From NCBI GenBank assembly GCA_022560025.1, contig JAFISE010000042.1, positions 147,398-211,397 on the forward strand: 64,000 bases of DNA, read 5' to 3'. The DNA is from Stagonosporopsis chrysanthemi. Its lineage: Eukaryota; Ascomycota; Dothideomycetes; Pleosporales; Didymellaceae. The position numbers were made by a program, and so were the translations under genes. Under the pieces are notes generated by a model. That model saw nothing but the letters and a program-made list of their open reading frames with translations. It had not been told where the DNA came from and did no database searches. Positions within the stretch are counted from its first letter, which is position 1. Each line of letters begins with the position of its first letter. Positions 25,724-37,133 of this stretch are shown here, one piece after another.

Positions 25724-28140
25724 ATGCCTCGAAGGCCGGTGAAGCCGCAAGATCGTCAACGGGTTGTCAGAGCATGCGATCAGTGCAAATCCTCGAAGAA
25801 ACGTTGTGATGGCAGCCAGCCTTGCAAGCCGTGTATGAAGAAAGGGTATGACGGCATATGCCACTATACCGCAGGGCGGCGGCATCATCCGCTGCCGCAA
25901 CCCCCATCAACACTTTCCCACACAGCTCCAGCGCAGGATGCGCATTTAGTCTACGAAATAAGTGGGACTAATGAGGTTGTGTTATCCCCAGATTCGTGGG
26001 ATTATCAAGGCCCCACTGCTATATCGGCGGATAATACAGAGCACAGTTTTGCTCCTGTTGTGCCCCAGCAAATTCCTGAAGAAAGCGATCACAGTATTGA
26101 CACACGAAGGTCTTCGATAGAAGTGATGGCGCAGCCATCTGTTATGCTATCCAGCGTCAGTGGAGAGAAGGGTATGTCTATATGACACTATGCCTCCCTA
26201 AACGGCTGTGGCTAATCCTTTTGCTCAACAGTATTCGTTGGCAACACGGCGGCCATATCGTTCTTGCAGTTTCTGCAGAAGACCTTGGAACGCCACATCG
26301 GTCCTTCTGGCTTTACTGATGCCCAAGAAAGCCGAAGGCTGTTCGAGGCAGATGCGGTTGAGAACGGATCGAGTCGGTTCTACGATGGCCTTTGTATCGA
26401 AGACAAGAAGGCATACATCCAGTACTTCTTTGACGCTGTGAGTAATTGTGCACTTATACAATCTCTGGGCAATACTGAGATCTTTGTAGTCAAATGGTCT
26501 ACTAGACTTGTACACATGGGATGAAGTGTGCCACATGCTACAAGCTGAGACCAGAACGAATGCGCACGGAGGATCTCCTGTCTCAAATGTCCCAAAAACT
26601 CTCGAGATGGCTTCTTTGTATCTCATGGTTGCAATCGGTGCCCAATGCTACGGACCAACGAAAGATGCTGTGGTATGGGCAGCCGAGTTATTTTCTTACG
26701 CGCGTAAGCTGGCCTTCGCACAAATGCTCGAGAGCCCAAGCCTAGATCTTGTACGAGTCTTCCTCCTGATGGCATTCTATATGTTTGGTGCTTGCCGACG
26801 GAACTCTGCATTCATGTACATGGGTTGTGCCTCCAAGGCCGCCGACATATTGGGATTGCACGTATCTGCCCAGCACAAGCAAGCGGCTCCCTCAACTCGG
26901 GACGCGAGGTATATACACTTACAAGATTATCGGCCAGTGGATATCTGACAGTAATACAGACTTCGTGCGGCTAAAAGTATACGGGTCTTCGACGTTGTCT
27001 GCAGCTCGATCCTAGGACGATCGAGCAGCACACCATCACTTCGTCCAGGACACTCAAGCTACGTTAGCGACAGAGTAGACGACGGTACCAGCATCATCTA
27101 CCGAGCTTTGGCGCTTGGTGCTACCTACGAAATATCAGCAGTCCTCGACACCGCCGTTATGAAGTCTGCGGAAGGCGAGCTCGACGTTGACACAGCTGAA
27201 ACCCTTGTTTTAGCTCTGCAACAGCGAAGTCGAAACTTTCCCTCAATCCTTCGGAAGTCCACAGAGGAAGACTTGACTAATAATAGACATATGGTCATTG
27301 GTAACGTCCACGTTTCCGGGGCCTACTACTTTAGTGTCATTCTGGTTACGCGACAATTCCTCATACAGCATGTTGTACCTCAGCTATCAGAGGGACCAAG
27401 ACCGCCTCAACGTCTTAACATCAACAGGAAAACCAAAACCGACCAACTGGCCGATGCCTGTATTGAAGCGGCTACCTTCATGGCGCACATGTGTCACCAA
27501 GTCATGAGGTCGGGCCAACTGCTCGGAAACATGTGCATTCTCAAGTAAGTTCACGCATGCACATCGAGCGAACTCAATGAGTCTGACAAGTATCAGGGCA
27601 TGGATTTTTGCCACCGGTCTCGTGCTAGGGTTCTCGCTCCTTGTTGAGGACACTAGAGATTCATTCCAGCGACGGACTGCGTTTCTCAAATCACTCCATG
27701 TGCTGGGCGAACTAAGACATCTCAGTCCTCAGGCTGAACAGTATTATGGAATACTATCGAGCTTCCATCAAACTATCAAAGTATATAAGGAACGCACATG
27801 TAGAAATACGCGTGCGTCTCGGGGGACTCTGGTGGACTGTGTGTTCTTGCCGGAAGGAACAGTCGATGTCAACGAGCCTGAGGCCATCGCGACGCAACTT
27901 CCGAGCCCAGAAATGACTATGCAAGACATCTCATCGGCTGATTGGCTTGATAGCCTCCCTCTGGACACGTTGAATGATATAGAACCTGTCAATAGCACAT
28001 TGATGGCAGACAACGATGTCATCATGCGTATGCTATGGGAGTCGGAGCGATACGCAATGGACTACCCGGCTGGTATGCTTCCGGATGCGGAAACAAGTGT
28101 AGACTCTTCTGTTCAGAGCTTGGGCGCTTTGCTGAGCTAG
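25724..28140 (+). CDS. Zn(II)2Cys6 fungal transcription factor
   Basis: Five exons: join(25724..26171, 26232..26437, 26490..26908, 26960..27544, 27597..28140), 733 aa. The DNA-binding domain lies close to the N-terminus at residues 18-46: CDQCKSSKKRCDG, then CKPCMKKGYDGIC, spacing C-X2-C-X6-C-X5-C-X2-C-X8-C, preceded by a basic segment. The middle carries the fungal-specific transcription factor domain, recognisable by 'RLRAAKSIRVFDVVCSSILG' formed across the third intron, followed by the usual GR-SSTPSLRPG. The C-terminus is acidic, a possible activation region. Its position among catabolic genes suggests it is the pathway-specific regulator; the CCG/CGG elements in the divergent promoters are candidate targets. 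No experiment or homology to a named regulator supports this directly. Confidence 0.9.
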
Positions 28141-28470
28141 CAAGCCTGCTTTGCGTTGTACGATGATGCGTATGATTGAATGAAATACCTTGCTATGACT
28201 TAAACTTTAGGGCCTGGACAGGGAGCCATACTCCAGCGCCTTGTAACTGCGCAAACGAGGATTGAGTTCTTGTAAATTCTCGTGAACGAGTGCTAACGAG
28301 CTTACTGCACAGCTTTGATTGAATCACATTCAAGATGACTCCGCTTCACAAGAAACGAAAATATCAAGATGAAAAAGCTGTATACAGATTTGCATTTCAG
28401 TGCTGCGCTCACTATGTGATTTGTTCAAAATGACCGATACATCTCACAGTTTCCCAATGCTATTCTGTCC
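28141..28470. other. Convergent 3' intergenic region
   Basis: 330 AT-rich bases between the regulator stop and the FMO stop. No gene or RNA seen. Confidence 0.5.
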
Positions 28471-30269
28471 CTAACTCTTCTCCTTATATTCAGCCAGGAC
28501 ACCATCGTAGTCCTTGGGAGTGTAAGGTGATATCAGTTCCTGCATGAAAGACGGCTTCCGCTTGTTTTTGATGCCAACATCCTTGAGCAACATATCAACG
28601 TACGGAATACCCTCAAACACAAAATCGGGCAGACTTGCTCCATACCCGCAGGGATACCGCCACTTACCCCACTGTGTGTGCATCATGATCTCCTTTATAA
28701 TCTCGTCCTGTGACTCGGGTGCTCGCTCCAGTTTCCCATCAAAGAAGGCAGTGATCCAGAGGCCTTGTGTGCTAGCACAAATAGCTGTGCTGACTGAAGA
28801 GATCATACCTGCGAAGGCGAAGTTGCGCTTCCCTATCATGGCTGATGGAACCATGAAACGATAGTAGCGGAGCGGCTCGGCGTTTCTTTTGGGCTTGGAG
28901 CGTAGTGCAGGCTGGTTCTCTAGAATAGGGAACTGGTCCAAGACCTTAGAATCATACTCAAGACTGAGGTTTGCCTGCTCCTTTGCATCAATGGGAAGCC
29001 CCAGTCCGGTTTCGTCCAAGCCTGAAAAACGAATGGTCGACTCTTTCTTCCAGCCGGTCGAGCAGATCATGGCGTCTGCAATGATGGTTTCGCCATTTTC
29101 CAGCACAACCTGCCCGGGAGCAAGTCTCTCAATATTCTCGATATGAACGCGGACTTTGCCATCCCGAATCATGTCAAAGAAACTGGTGCTATAGTTAAGA
29201 ATACTAAGACCACTCCCAATCCAGAAGACTGAATGCCAGGGCTTCAGCTTTTGAAGCTCGGGGTGATTGTCATATTGATTTTGATTGAGGACATCATTGC
29301 CCATCACTACATGTATCGTCAGCACTAGTGTACGCTTCAGGATTGAGGGTGTGCACTCACAACTCCAGAACCCTTTGACAAGTGCTCGGCCAACAGCAGT
29401 CTTCTCCAAGAATCGGCGCACAAACCCATAACCATCCTCATGGCCCCACGGGCACGGACTGAACCATGACAGTGCCCTGACGTTGAGTATAGTATCGATA
29501 CGTTGTTTGAGTGGAGTTACATGTCGAGGGGCAATCCATACCGGGCCATTGCTGTCTGGTCTGATGATGAGGTCGACCGTCGCGCCGCTATCAACCATAG
29601 CGTAAGCTACGTCGTACGCGGATTTCGCACCGCCAACCACTACAGCATTCTTGACACCTTTCAGCTCTTCTTCGCGACGGCAGAAGTCTTTTGCGTGGAA
29701 CAATGGTCTGTCAAATTTCTCGGAGCCGTTGTAGTTGGGCATATTTGGTGTGGACGTTAACCCTGTTGCAAGGATGAGTTTTGTTGTGTCAACTTTTCTT
29801 TCGCCCTCAGGAGTGGTCACTGTAAGCGTCCACCCTGACTGTGTGGATTCTACAAGGCTGACAGTGGATTTGAATTGCAATCGCTCGTAGATGGCACAGT
29901 GCTTTGCAAAATCGGTGAGGTATCGGTTGAGCACCGCCCCAGGAATGTGACCCAGAGGTTTGACTCCATATGTCTTCTCCAACATAGGGAAGTCAGGAAA
30001 TTCGTAACTTCCAAGCATGTTGTTTGACTTCAATCCAGGATACAGTCTCGCTTCGGACCAGGTGCCTCCGACCGTGTCATTCGACTCTAGAATGGCAATC
30101 TTCTGGTCCGGATGGGATTGAATGTAGGCCCGAGCGGATCCGAGCCCAAACCAACCTGGAATAATGTCAGCGGGCTGTGAATTGGGCAAAAGACCAGAGT
30201 AATGTCTTTCAGGCACTCACCAGAGCCCACGATCACAAGGTCGTATGACTCAGGCATCGTCTTGTGCAT
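28471..30269 (-). CDS. Flavin-containing monooxygenase (FMO / Baeyer-Villiger-like)
   Basis: Three exons: complement(28471..29306, 29361..30155, 30221..30269), 559 aa from ATG 30269 (MHKTMPESYD). The first intron sits inside the FAD-binding GxGxxG (VGSG|WFGLGSA). The second (29307-29360) is 54 nt, in frame and without stops; removing it gives GFWSLMGNDVLNQNQYD. Other landmarks are GGTWSEARLYPG, the FMO-type FDRPLFHAKDF, a second nucleotide-binding turn VVVGGAKSAYDVAYA, and CSTGW. The enzyme would use NADPH and oxygen to oxidise a soft nucleophile or insert oxygen next to a ketone. No membrane anchor is evident at the N-terminus. Its neighbours are an SDR and a lactone-hydrolase-like protein, which fits alcohol to ketone to ester to acid chemistry. 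Confidence 0.88.
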
Positions 30270-31171
30270 GCTCAGCAAAGAACAAAGAAAAGTGACTATG
30301 GAATATCAATGCGATGGCTCCACCCGGTGGTGATGTAGACTATTGTATCAGAGAGTGATCTATGTGTCTCTCAAGAAGTTGAATACAGGCATTTGAAATA
30401 GTTTGGAGTTGACTATCTCCGCACTACTCCTTGCCGTATCAAAGCCTTTGAGACTGACCCGAGGGATTTACCCGAACGATCAGCCAAGGGGTTGCACCTG
30501 ATACGACAGTACTAACACATGATCTGGGGTACAGTAGCACAGGGGCTCCTATCTGGTGTCGGATGGCGTACCAATGTGTTAGTCGGCTAGATAACGAATA
30601 CTATCGAGAACGATTTCCGGTCTTCCTAAAATGGACAGTGTGAATGACAATTGGGTGGTAGGTTCATGGCGGATAATGCGAAGACGGAGAACCTCCGCGC
30701 CCTTACAGTGGCTAGTGCCTTCACAGCCCAGCGCGTTGTCCCACAAAAAAAGATCCACAGTTCGATCCGCTCTTGATTTGTGAACAAAGCAGCACACACT
30801 TACTCCAACTCGCAGCAGACCGGCTGTACGTGTGTCGAGCGTCTATGGAGATTGATAGCGCTGAATCAGGTCCGAGAGTACCGGATGCACCGGGGTAGAT
30901 TTTGGGGCTTCAGAGCAAGATACGGGGCCATCCAAAATTAGTGGTCAAAGAGTGGTTGGTCAACATCAACGCAAGCTCAATCCATGGTCGGTTTCGTAAT
31001 GATATCGAGCAAGAGGGCGTCGCCTCACGAATCAAAACTTGCCAAATGACCCTTTGTCGTTACGTCAGATTGTCTACACTGTATAGACATAGGGTGTTCT
31101 GCCCTTCGCCGCTCAATTTGCGTCGTTATAATTTAAATCTCTTGCATTATCGGCGACAGTGTGTCTCTAAA
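30270..31171. promoter_or_regulatory. FMO upstream region
   Basis: 900 bases between the FMO start and the SDR stop, both minus-strand. ACCCGGTGG (near 30,320) and ACCCGAGGG contain CGG/CCG-like half-sites. I see no gene here. Confidence 0.4.
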
Positions 31172-32053
31172 TCAGGGAGGGCTAATAACACCATCGATCG
31201 TACCAGCATGCAGACCTCCGGTGATTTGAATATCGGCCGCTGTTGTATGCCTTGCTGCATCGCTCAGCAGGTACACGATAGCAGGTGTCAGGTCGTTTTG
31301 TGTACTGAGTCTTTGCAGTGGCGGTGCAAGCCACATTTGGTCGCCTTCTCTCTTGCTCTTCGACGCGCGCACATCTCGAGTCATCTGGGAGTCGACAAAT
31401 CCTGGTGAAATTGTGTTGACCCGGATATTGTGCTTCGCGAGTTCCACTGCCAGAGCTTTTGAGAGCATAAGGATGCCACCTTTCGAGGCATTGTACGCTG
31501 CCATCCTGTAGCCGGGAAGGCCAATGTGGGAGGACTGGGAAGCAATAAGAACTAAACTGCCAGGTGTGTTCTGTTTGATGATCTGCTTGGTCACAAGCTG
31601 AACAATGAAGAAAACTCCACGAACCTGGCATACATCAGTTAAAAGAGATCATCATCAGGTGATACAGTTTGATCTTACGTTGATTTCTTGAATGCGAGTG
31701 AATTCCTCCCAGGTTTGCTCAACAAAAGGCTTGTCAATAGCGATACCAGCGGCAGGCACACACCCATCAATGGTTCCTCCCAGGCTCTCCAAAGCTCTTG
31801 TAAATCCTGCATTGAGACTTTCTTGCTGGGTAAGATCGGTCTGATGGTACGAGGTTTTGACACCAAATTTGGAGGCCAATTCTTCAAATTCAGCCGTTGG
31901 TCGTTCTTGAATATCCAGAACAGCTACATTGCCACCCATTTCACAGATCGCTCTTGTCGCTGCGAAGCCAATACCCTGTGCTCCGCCAGTGATGAGGTAG
32001 TTCCTGCCTTTCAGCTCGAACATTGGTCGAACCGAATCAAGTTTGTCTGCCAT
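31172..32053 (-). CDS. Short-chain dehydrogenase/reductase
   Basis: Two exons: complement(31172..31624, 31679..32053), 275 aa from ATG 32053. Classical SDR: cofactor motif TGGAQGIG near residue 23, an Asp at the end of the second strand (VLDIQERP) hinting at NAD over NADP, the catalytic Ser region VLIASQSSH, and catalytic Tyr-Lys in YNASKGG. 'NTISPGFVDSQMT' follows. The 54-nt intron restores QEINVRGVFFIVQL. SDRs of this class oxidise secondary alcohols or reduce ketones; the substrate is not deducible. The gene is divergent from the hydrolase/SnoaL gene, with 673 bases between. Confidence 0.92.
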
Positions 32054-32726
32054 ATTGATAGGAATCGGTCGACGATGAAACGAAAAATGTAATCACAGGA
32101 TGTCGGAATCGGGGCGGATCAACAATTTGAATGTAGGAGTTGGGGTTATTCGTTGCTTCAACAGTCCGTTTTCAAAGGGTGGTCCTAACTTTCTGGACCG
32201 CGCCGGCTGTAAGCAGGTCGAGAATGGTGTTAGCGTCGGCAGCGACCCTTTGCGAAGGACTGGAAAAGGCTACTTCCTTGCCACACATGGTGGGGTAAAC
32301 TCATCTACTACTCATGCTGTCCGTATAGACACGTGGATAAACATGAATACGCGGTGGTGAATTTGCATGTCGCTGACTAGGCATGCTTGCGGTGCGCTTT
32401 CCCGCCCGAATGCCCTTACTGACTCGAAGAGTGCATTATCCTTATCGCAGTTGCCGACGGCCTCGAGGGTGCGACTGCCGCCATTGCACCGAAGTCTCAC
32501 CGCGAGATCGCCCTGTGACGGTACGCTAAACAATACAAGTCGGCGGAGTGCATTCCACGGTTCCACTACTACCTGTCAGCGGTTACTGAGGAGAAATGCA
32601 CCATCAGCGTAGCACGATAGAAGGCGGCGGGGGCAAGGTATATATGTCCTGGGACAATCGATTGCAAAACACCTCAGTTGATGCAATTATTAAGCTCAAT
32701 ACACGTAATTCTCAGCAGTAATCGCC
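32054..32726. promoter_or_regulatory. Divergent promoter, SDR / hydrolase-SnoaL gene
   Basis: 673 bases. A GGTATATATG TATA-like box at about 32,638 lies some 85 bases upstream of the hydrolase ATG. CCGCGCCGG (near 32,198) and GCCGACGGC (near 32,453) resemble spaced CCG/CGG pairs that Zn2Cys6 regulators recognise. Confidence 0.5.
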
Positions 32727-34121
32727 ATGTTCCAGGACATCACAAACCCGCCACCGCCGCTTCCTGCAACAGAACTTCATACATTAGATGCAGGCGTGTT
32801 GATATTGTCACCTCTTGTCCGCAGAGGGACTGGACCTCCACTCATCATCCTCACTGGAAACAACGAAAACAAAACCAGGATTACGGAAGGAGTCCCATCA
32901 CACCTCATCAAATGGGCTGAGGAAGGTTTCATGGTCGCTGAAATTCAACAACAAGCACTCGAAAAAGACGCTGTTAGAGCCTTGAAGCGCAGTATTGAGG
33001 CTTTGAGACAAAACTCAAAATGCGAACCCAAAGATAAGATAGGGCTTGTTGGTATGTAGCATCTGAAATTGTCGCACTCGATTGGGAGCTGACAAAATGA
33101 CACCCATAGCTTACGAGCCAGCGTCGTGGAATCTAGCTGCAGACGCTGTAAACGCAACACCCGACATCAAAGCTATAGTGATCTACGCAAATGCGTCAGA
33201 AAAAGTCGCGATCTCAGCTGCGCGCGTGCCTACTTTACAACACCTCGCCGGCAAAAAGAGCGACGACCCAATAAGATCAAACGACCTTACAGAATATCAC
33301 TATCCTGGCACAGAAACGTACAAGTTCGCAACGCCGTTCCATGAGACATTCCACTACACTACAGAAGCATTGTCACATACTCGTTCGCTTACGCATTTGA
33401 AGCCCCGTCTAGACGGCCCTTACTTTGATCTTGAAGTGATATGGGACGAACATTGCTACTATGAATTCGCGGATCGGTCAGTGGAGCATACTATGAGCAC
33501 GATGGTGCAAGAACCATATGTTAATCACGTACCCACGGTAGGCATCGATCCCAAAATGTACCTAACACAATTCTGACCAGACTACAGCTCACAGGCGGTG
33601 TCGGCCGGGGCCCGCTGACTGATTTTTACCGGCACAATTTCATCTTTAATAACTCTGCCGATACCGCGTTGGAACTTGTCAGCAGGTCAATTGCAATCGA
33701 TCGCATCATCGATGAATTCATATTCAGCTTCACACACGATCGGGAACTAGACTGGCTGTGGGTACCCCCATCCCAACCTTCCTTGTCCGAAGGCCTATTG
33801 ACAACACCTTACAGCGTACCTGGAATTCCTCCAACAAATCTCAAGGTCGAGGTGCCTTTCTCGGCTGTGGTCAATATCCGTGGAGACCGCCTGTACCACG
33901 AACACATCTCATGGGATCAGGGTAGTGTTCTGAGGCAATTGGGTCTATTGCCCGAATACCTTCCATTTCCCTACGCGTTGCCTGACGGCAGAACGCCAGC
34001 AGCGGGCAAGTCATTCGAGTATCGAGTTCCAGTTGCTGGTACAGATACTGCTCAAAAGATGCGTGATCGGAATTTGGTGCAATCCAATCAGATGTTTGAC
34101 TTCAAGATCAGGGAAGTTTAG
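32727..34121 (+). CDS. Dienelactone-hydrolase-like domain fused to a SnoaL-like domain
   Basis: Three exons: join(32727..33051, 33110..33537, 33588..34121), 428 aa. Residues ~1-240 resemble the fungal dienelactone-hydrolase-related alpha/beta hydrolases (PPLIILTGNNENKTRI, KDKIGLVA, IKAIVIYANAS). The usual catalytic Cys/Ser nucleophile is not obvious: the elbow position reads 'GLVAYEPASWN'. Residues ~252-428 are SnoaL/NTF2-like: GGVGRGPLTDFYRHNFIF, IDEFIFSFTHDRELDW and YHEHISWDQGSVLRQLG. The same two-part architecture is widespread in fungi but rarely studied. It may act on a lactone or ester made by the neighbouring FMO; this is inference. A degenerate hydrolase half acting as a binding module is also possible. 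Confidence 0.82.
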
Positions 34122-34381
34122 ACCAGGGTAAAACGACGATAATAGATCACGAATTGCACCCATGTCAAATGCTTTGGAAGATGCGCTTACTTCTTGATTA
34201 CTCAAAGAGCTAGCCGTGGACAAGTCTCTAAGGCTATTGCTCCTTTCCAAAAAGGAGAGGGAAAAACTCCTACCTCTCATGCAGATGCTGTTTGTCGCTC
34301 TTTTGTGGATGGCAAATCTTGATTTTCCCCCTGATATATATTTCATCTCCTGCACCGCAAAGGAGTTTCTCTTCCTTCACA

Positions 34382-36540
34382 TCAAGCAACGGGCTCCAAG
34401 ATCACCGCCGTGCGTCCATTAATGTCCAGAGTGAAGGAGGCTTCGCCATTGACATCAGCCTTGACTACCTCCTCTCCAAGTTTGTATGATTTCCCAGCCT
34501 GCATATTCTTGAAACCCAAGTTGAAGGCACCAGGCTGTTTGCCGTTATAAAAGACAAGCTCTACAGACTTGCCATCGTGCGAGTACGCCTTGGCTACAAG
34601 TACATCAGGAAAAGCAACCTTGTCCAGGATCGGCGCGCGGAAGCAGTGCTCTGGTGTCCCTTCAGTGAACATCCTTGTCCAGTCTCCGCGCGCACCTATC
34701 CGGCCACGCAAGCCGCCAAGTTGACCGATAGTCGAGAGCCCCTTATTCTTGAGAGCACCTGTCTTTGTCTCATAGACAGGGAAATGTTCTTCGTCCACCT
34801 GTCGCAAGAGCTCATCCCGGATTTTGTAGTCGCCGTATTCGCCTGCAACGCCGACCATGGCATTTCGGACAAAGCCTCGGCCACTTTTATAGTTGCCAGG
34901 GTCGAGGTTGTCGGCGCCAACAAGATTTGCGAGCTCCAATTTGCCGTCTTTAGTCCACTGCAAATTTTCGCGCTTCATAAGTGCCCAATGGCGATGAGCA
35001 ACGTGAGGAAGGTATGGCCCACAGTGGACGGCTGGCGCTACATCCGAAATCGCTCCAGCAAGACCTGGGATCGTAAAGCCAGTCAGTTCTGAACGGATGG
35101 GAAGGATAGTGCCGTCTGCATTAGAAAATTCGCTGGCTAGGGCAAAGTTGAATCTCTCTTTGAGTTTGTTGCTGTAGTCGGTGCCAAGGGCCTTGTCTGC
35201 TGCCACGATTCCACTAAAGCCAACCAAGTTGCACAAAGTATAGATCCAGTTTGGCTCGCATGGATAGAGGTTGTAACTGCTCTGATCCATGTTACGGAAG
35301 ACGGCCTCGGCGATAGATGGCAAGTCGTACTTGTACTTAGCATTATCCGTGATAACGAATTCCATAGAGTTCTTTTTGGAGTAATAATCATCTCTGGTGG
35401 CGATTTGGTATAAGGATGCTGCTAGTAGGATATATCCAGAAACCATCTGTACATGGTTAGCAATACGCTCAATCGAAATTTCATTAACCTACAATGTTGT
35501 CTTTCTTGATCGGATCCCAGTCTAATGTGAATTTTCCCAAGAGTGACTCCCATTTCCAGAAGCTGTGGTGGAGATTCAGCAAAATGGTATCACAGTTCAT
35601 GGCCGCTGGGCAACTCACTTCATGACTTTCTTTGTCATCGACTTGTCGATCATACCACGTTGTGCCTCGGAAAGATATCCATGGAAGTTCGGGCAGTGCG
35701 TCATTTGATACAGAGACAGCTCGTACGATCCCACATAAAGCTGGTATCGAATAGCCGCGGTCTGAAACTGATCGATGATATCGTGGTATGAGAAGTCGTC
35801 CTGTGGCGCAAGACCGACCTCCAATGCCCATTGAAGGAATCGCAGCGATCGCTCGCTGGCCTCCCGAGATCCTGGTGCAGGCGCTGAGCTGGCAGTTGCA
35901 TCGTTTTCTTTCACCGCATTGACGAGGAACGCATTACGCTCATCTCTTTTCTTCTCTGCCTCGGCATTGGCAACCTGAGTTTTCCACACAAGGATCGAAA
36001 TGCCAAGCACGCATGCCACTGTAACAAGGGTACCTGCAGACTCCAATACAGTATCTCTGGCTAAGAAGGCAGCTGATAGCAATGAACCTGTCCAAAGCGC
36101 TATCGGAAATATCAGACCACCACAGCCGAACCACATGAACAGGATAACTGGTACGGCAGCCAAGGTTACAATCAACGAAAGTATCGAGGGAATCGTGCAG
36201 ACTGCAACAAAACCTGCGCCTGGGAAAAGGAGCCCAAGACCAGCCACTCTGAGTCGAGGATTCTCGGACTTATAGAAGGTAGCAAGCCCAGCTGCTGCTA
36301 AGATTGCATACTGGATCAGCGTGCGTCTTTGATGATATTTTTTGGCACTGCCTTTGCCGCAATGGCGTGAGATCAAAACATCTGGGTTCATTAGCATGAT
36401 CTGACACTACAGGGTCACTACTGACCTTCTACATCGAATGCCTCCAGAGGCGACTTCTCGAAATATGTAGTCGATCCATTCTGGGCCGATCGCTTCGAAG
36501 AGGTCTGTGAAGAGCGCGTTGCTGTCGCAGTTGAAGTCAT
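34382..36540 (-). CDS. Membrane-anchored linalool dehydratase/isomerase-like protein
   Basis: Four exons: complement(34382..35446, 35493..35562, 35619..36381, 36426..36540), 670 aa from ATG 36540. After a short polar N-terminus, residues ~60-180 contain four or five hydrophobic helices. The C-terminal ~400 residues resemble the Ldi (linalool dehydratase/isomerase, LinD) fold: DWDPIKKDNIMVSGYILLA built across the third intron, then LYPCEPNWIYTLCNLVGF (Cys379), SGRGFVRNAMVG and a beta-rich tail. Bacterial LinD converts linalool to geraniol or myrcene using acid/base and cysteine residues. Fungal homologues carry this extra membrane part and their reactions are largely unknown. The 44-nt first intron is short but has a GCTAAT branch. 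Divergent from the copper ATPase. Family call good, reaction unknown. Confidence 0.82.
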
Positions 36541-37133
36541 GATGTTTGAGGATTAGTGCACGATGTGCAGAGCTCAAAGACTCATGGGACTTCACAGGAA
36601 GCGATTCAAGAGATGCATATAGCTGATGGCCGCCGATCCCCCGGTTGAGTTGTCGAGGTTACGACTAGAATGGAACGACTCTTCGGACGAATTTCAACGG
36701 CTTCAGCCCGCATCTCGACACCCAATCATCTTATCAGGAGGCATTTCGGTCGAATATCATGTCTTTCGGGTTGCTGGACACAACAGGTTTGCCGAGATCC
36801 GCGGCGTTGCTCATGCGGGGGCACATACCAGCACATCCAACACCACTGCGGGGTAGATAGCCGCAGACGTCCGAATGCTTTACTAGGACAAATGTAGGTC
36901 TTGGTCTCATTTATTGAGATTGCGGGCGCGCTGCGATGTAAGCACGTTCGTTGTGATTACTTTGTGTTATTACTACCTAGTTCTGATGATGGACTGTGGT
37001 GTGCTCCTCCAGCGCTAACGTGCCGCTTCTAGCCTGCGGTTGCGTCCGTCTTTCGTGTTAATTAGACCATGACAGACAACCCGAATCAGCCAGAAACTCT
37101 CGAGATACTGGCAAGTCAAAAGCAGACGACAAC
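36541..37133. promoter_or_regulatory. Divergent promoter, LDI-like gene / copper ATPase
   Basis: 593 bases. It contains CCGCGG at 36799-36804, the same hexamer seen in the hydroxylase/decarboxylase promoter at 23447-23452. No gene is supported inside it. Confidence 0.45.
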
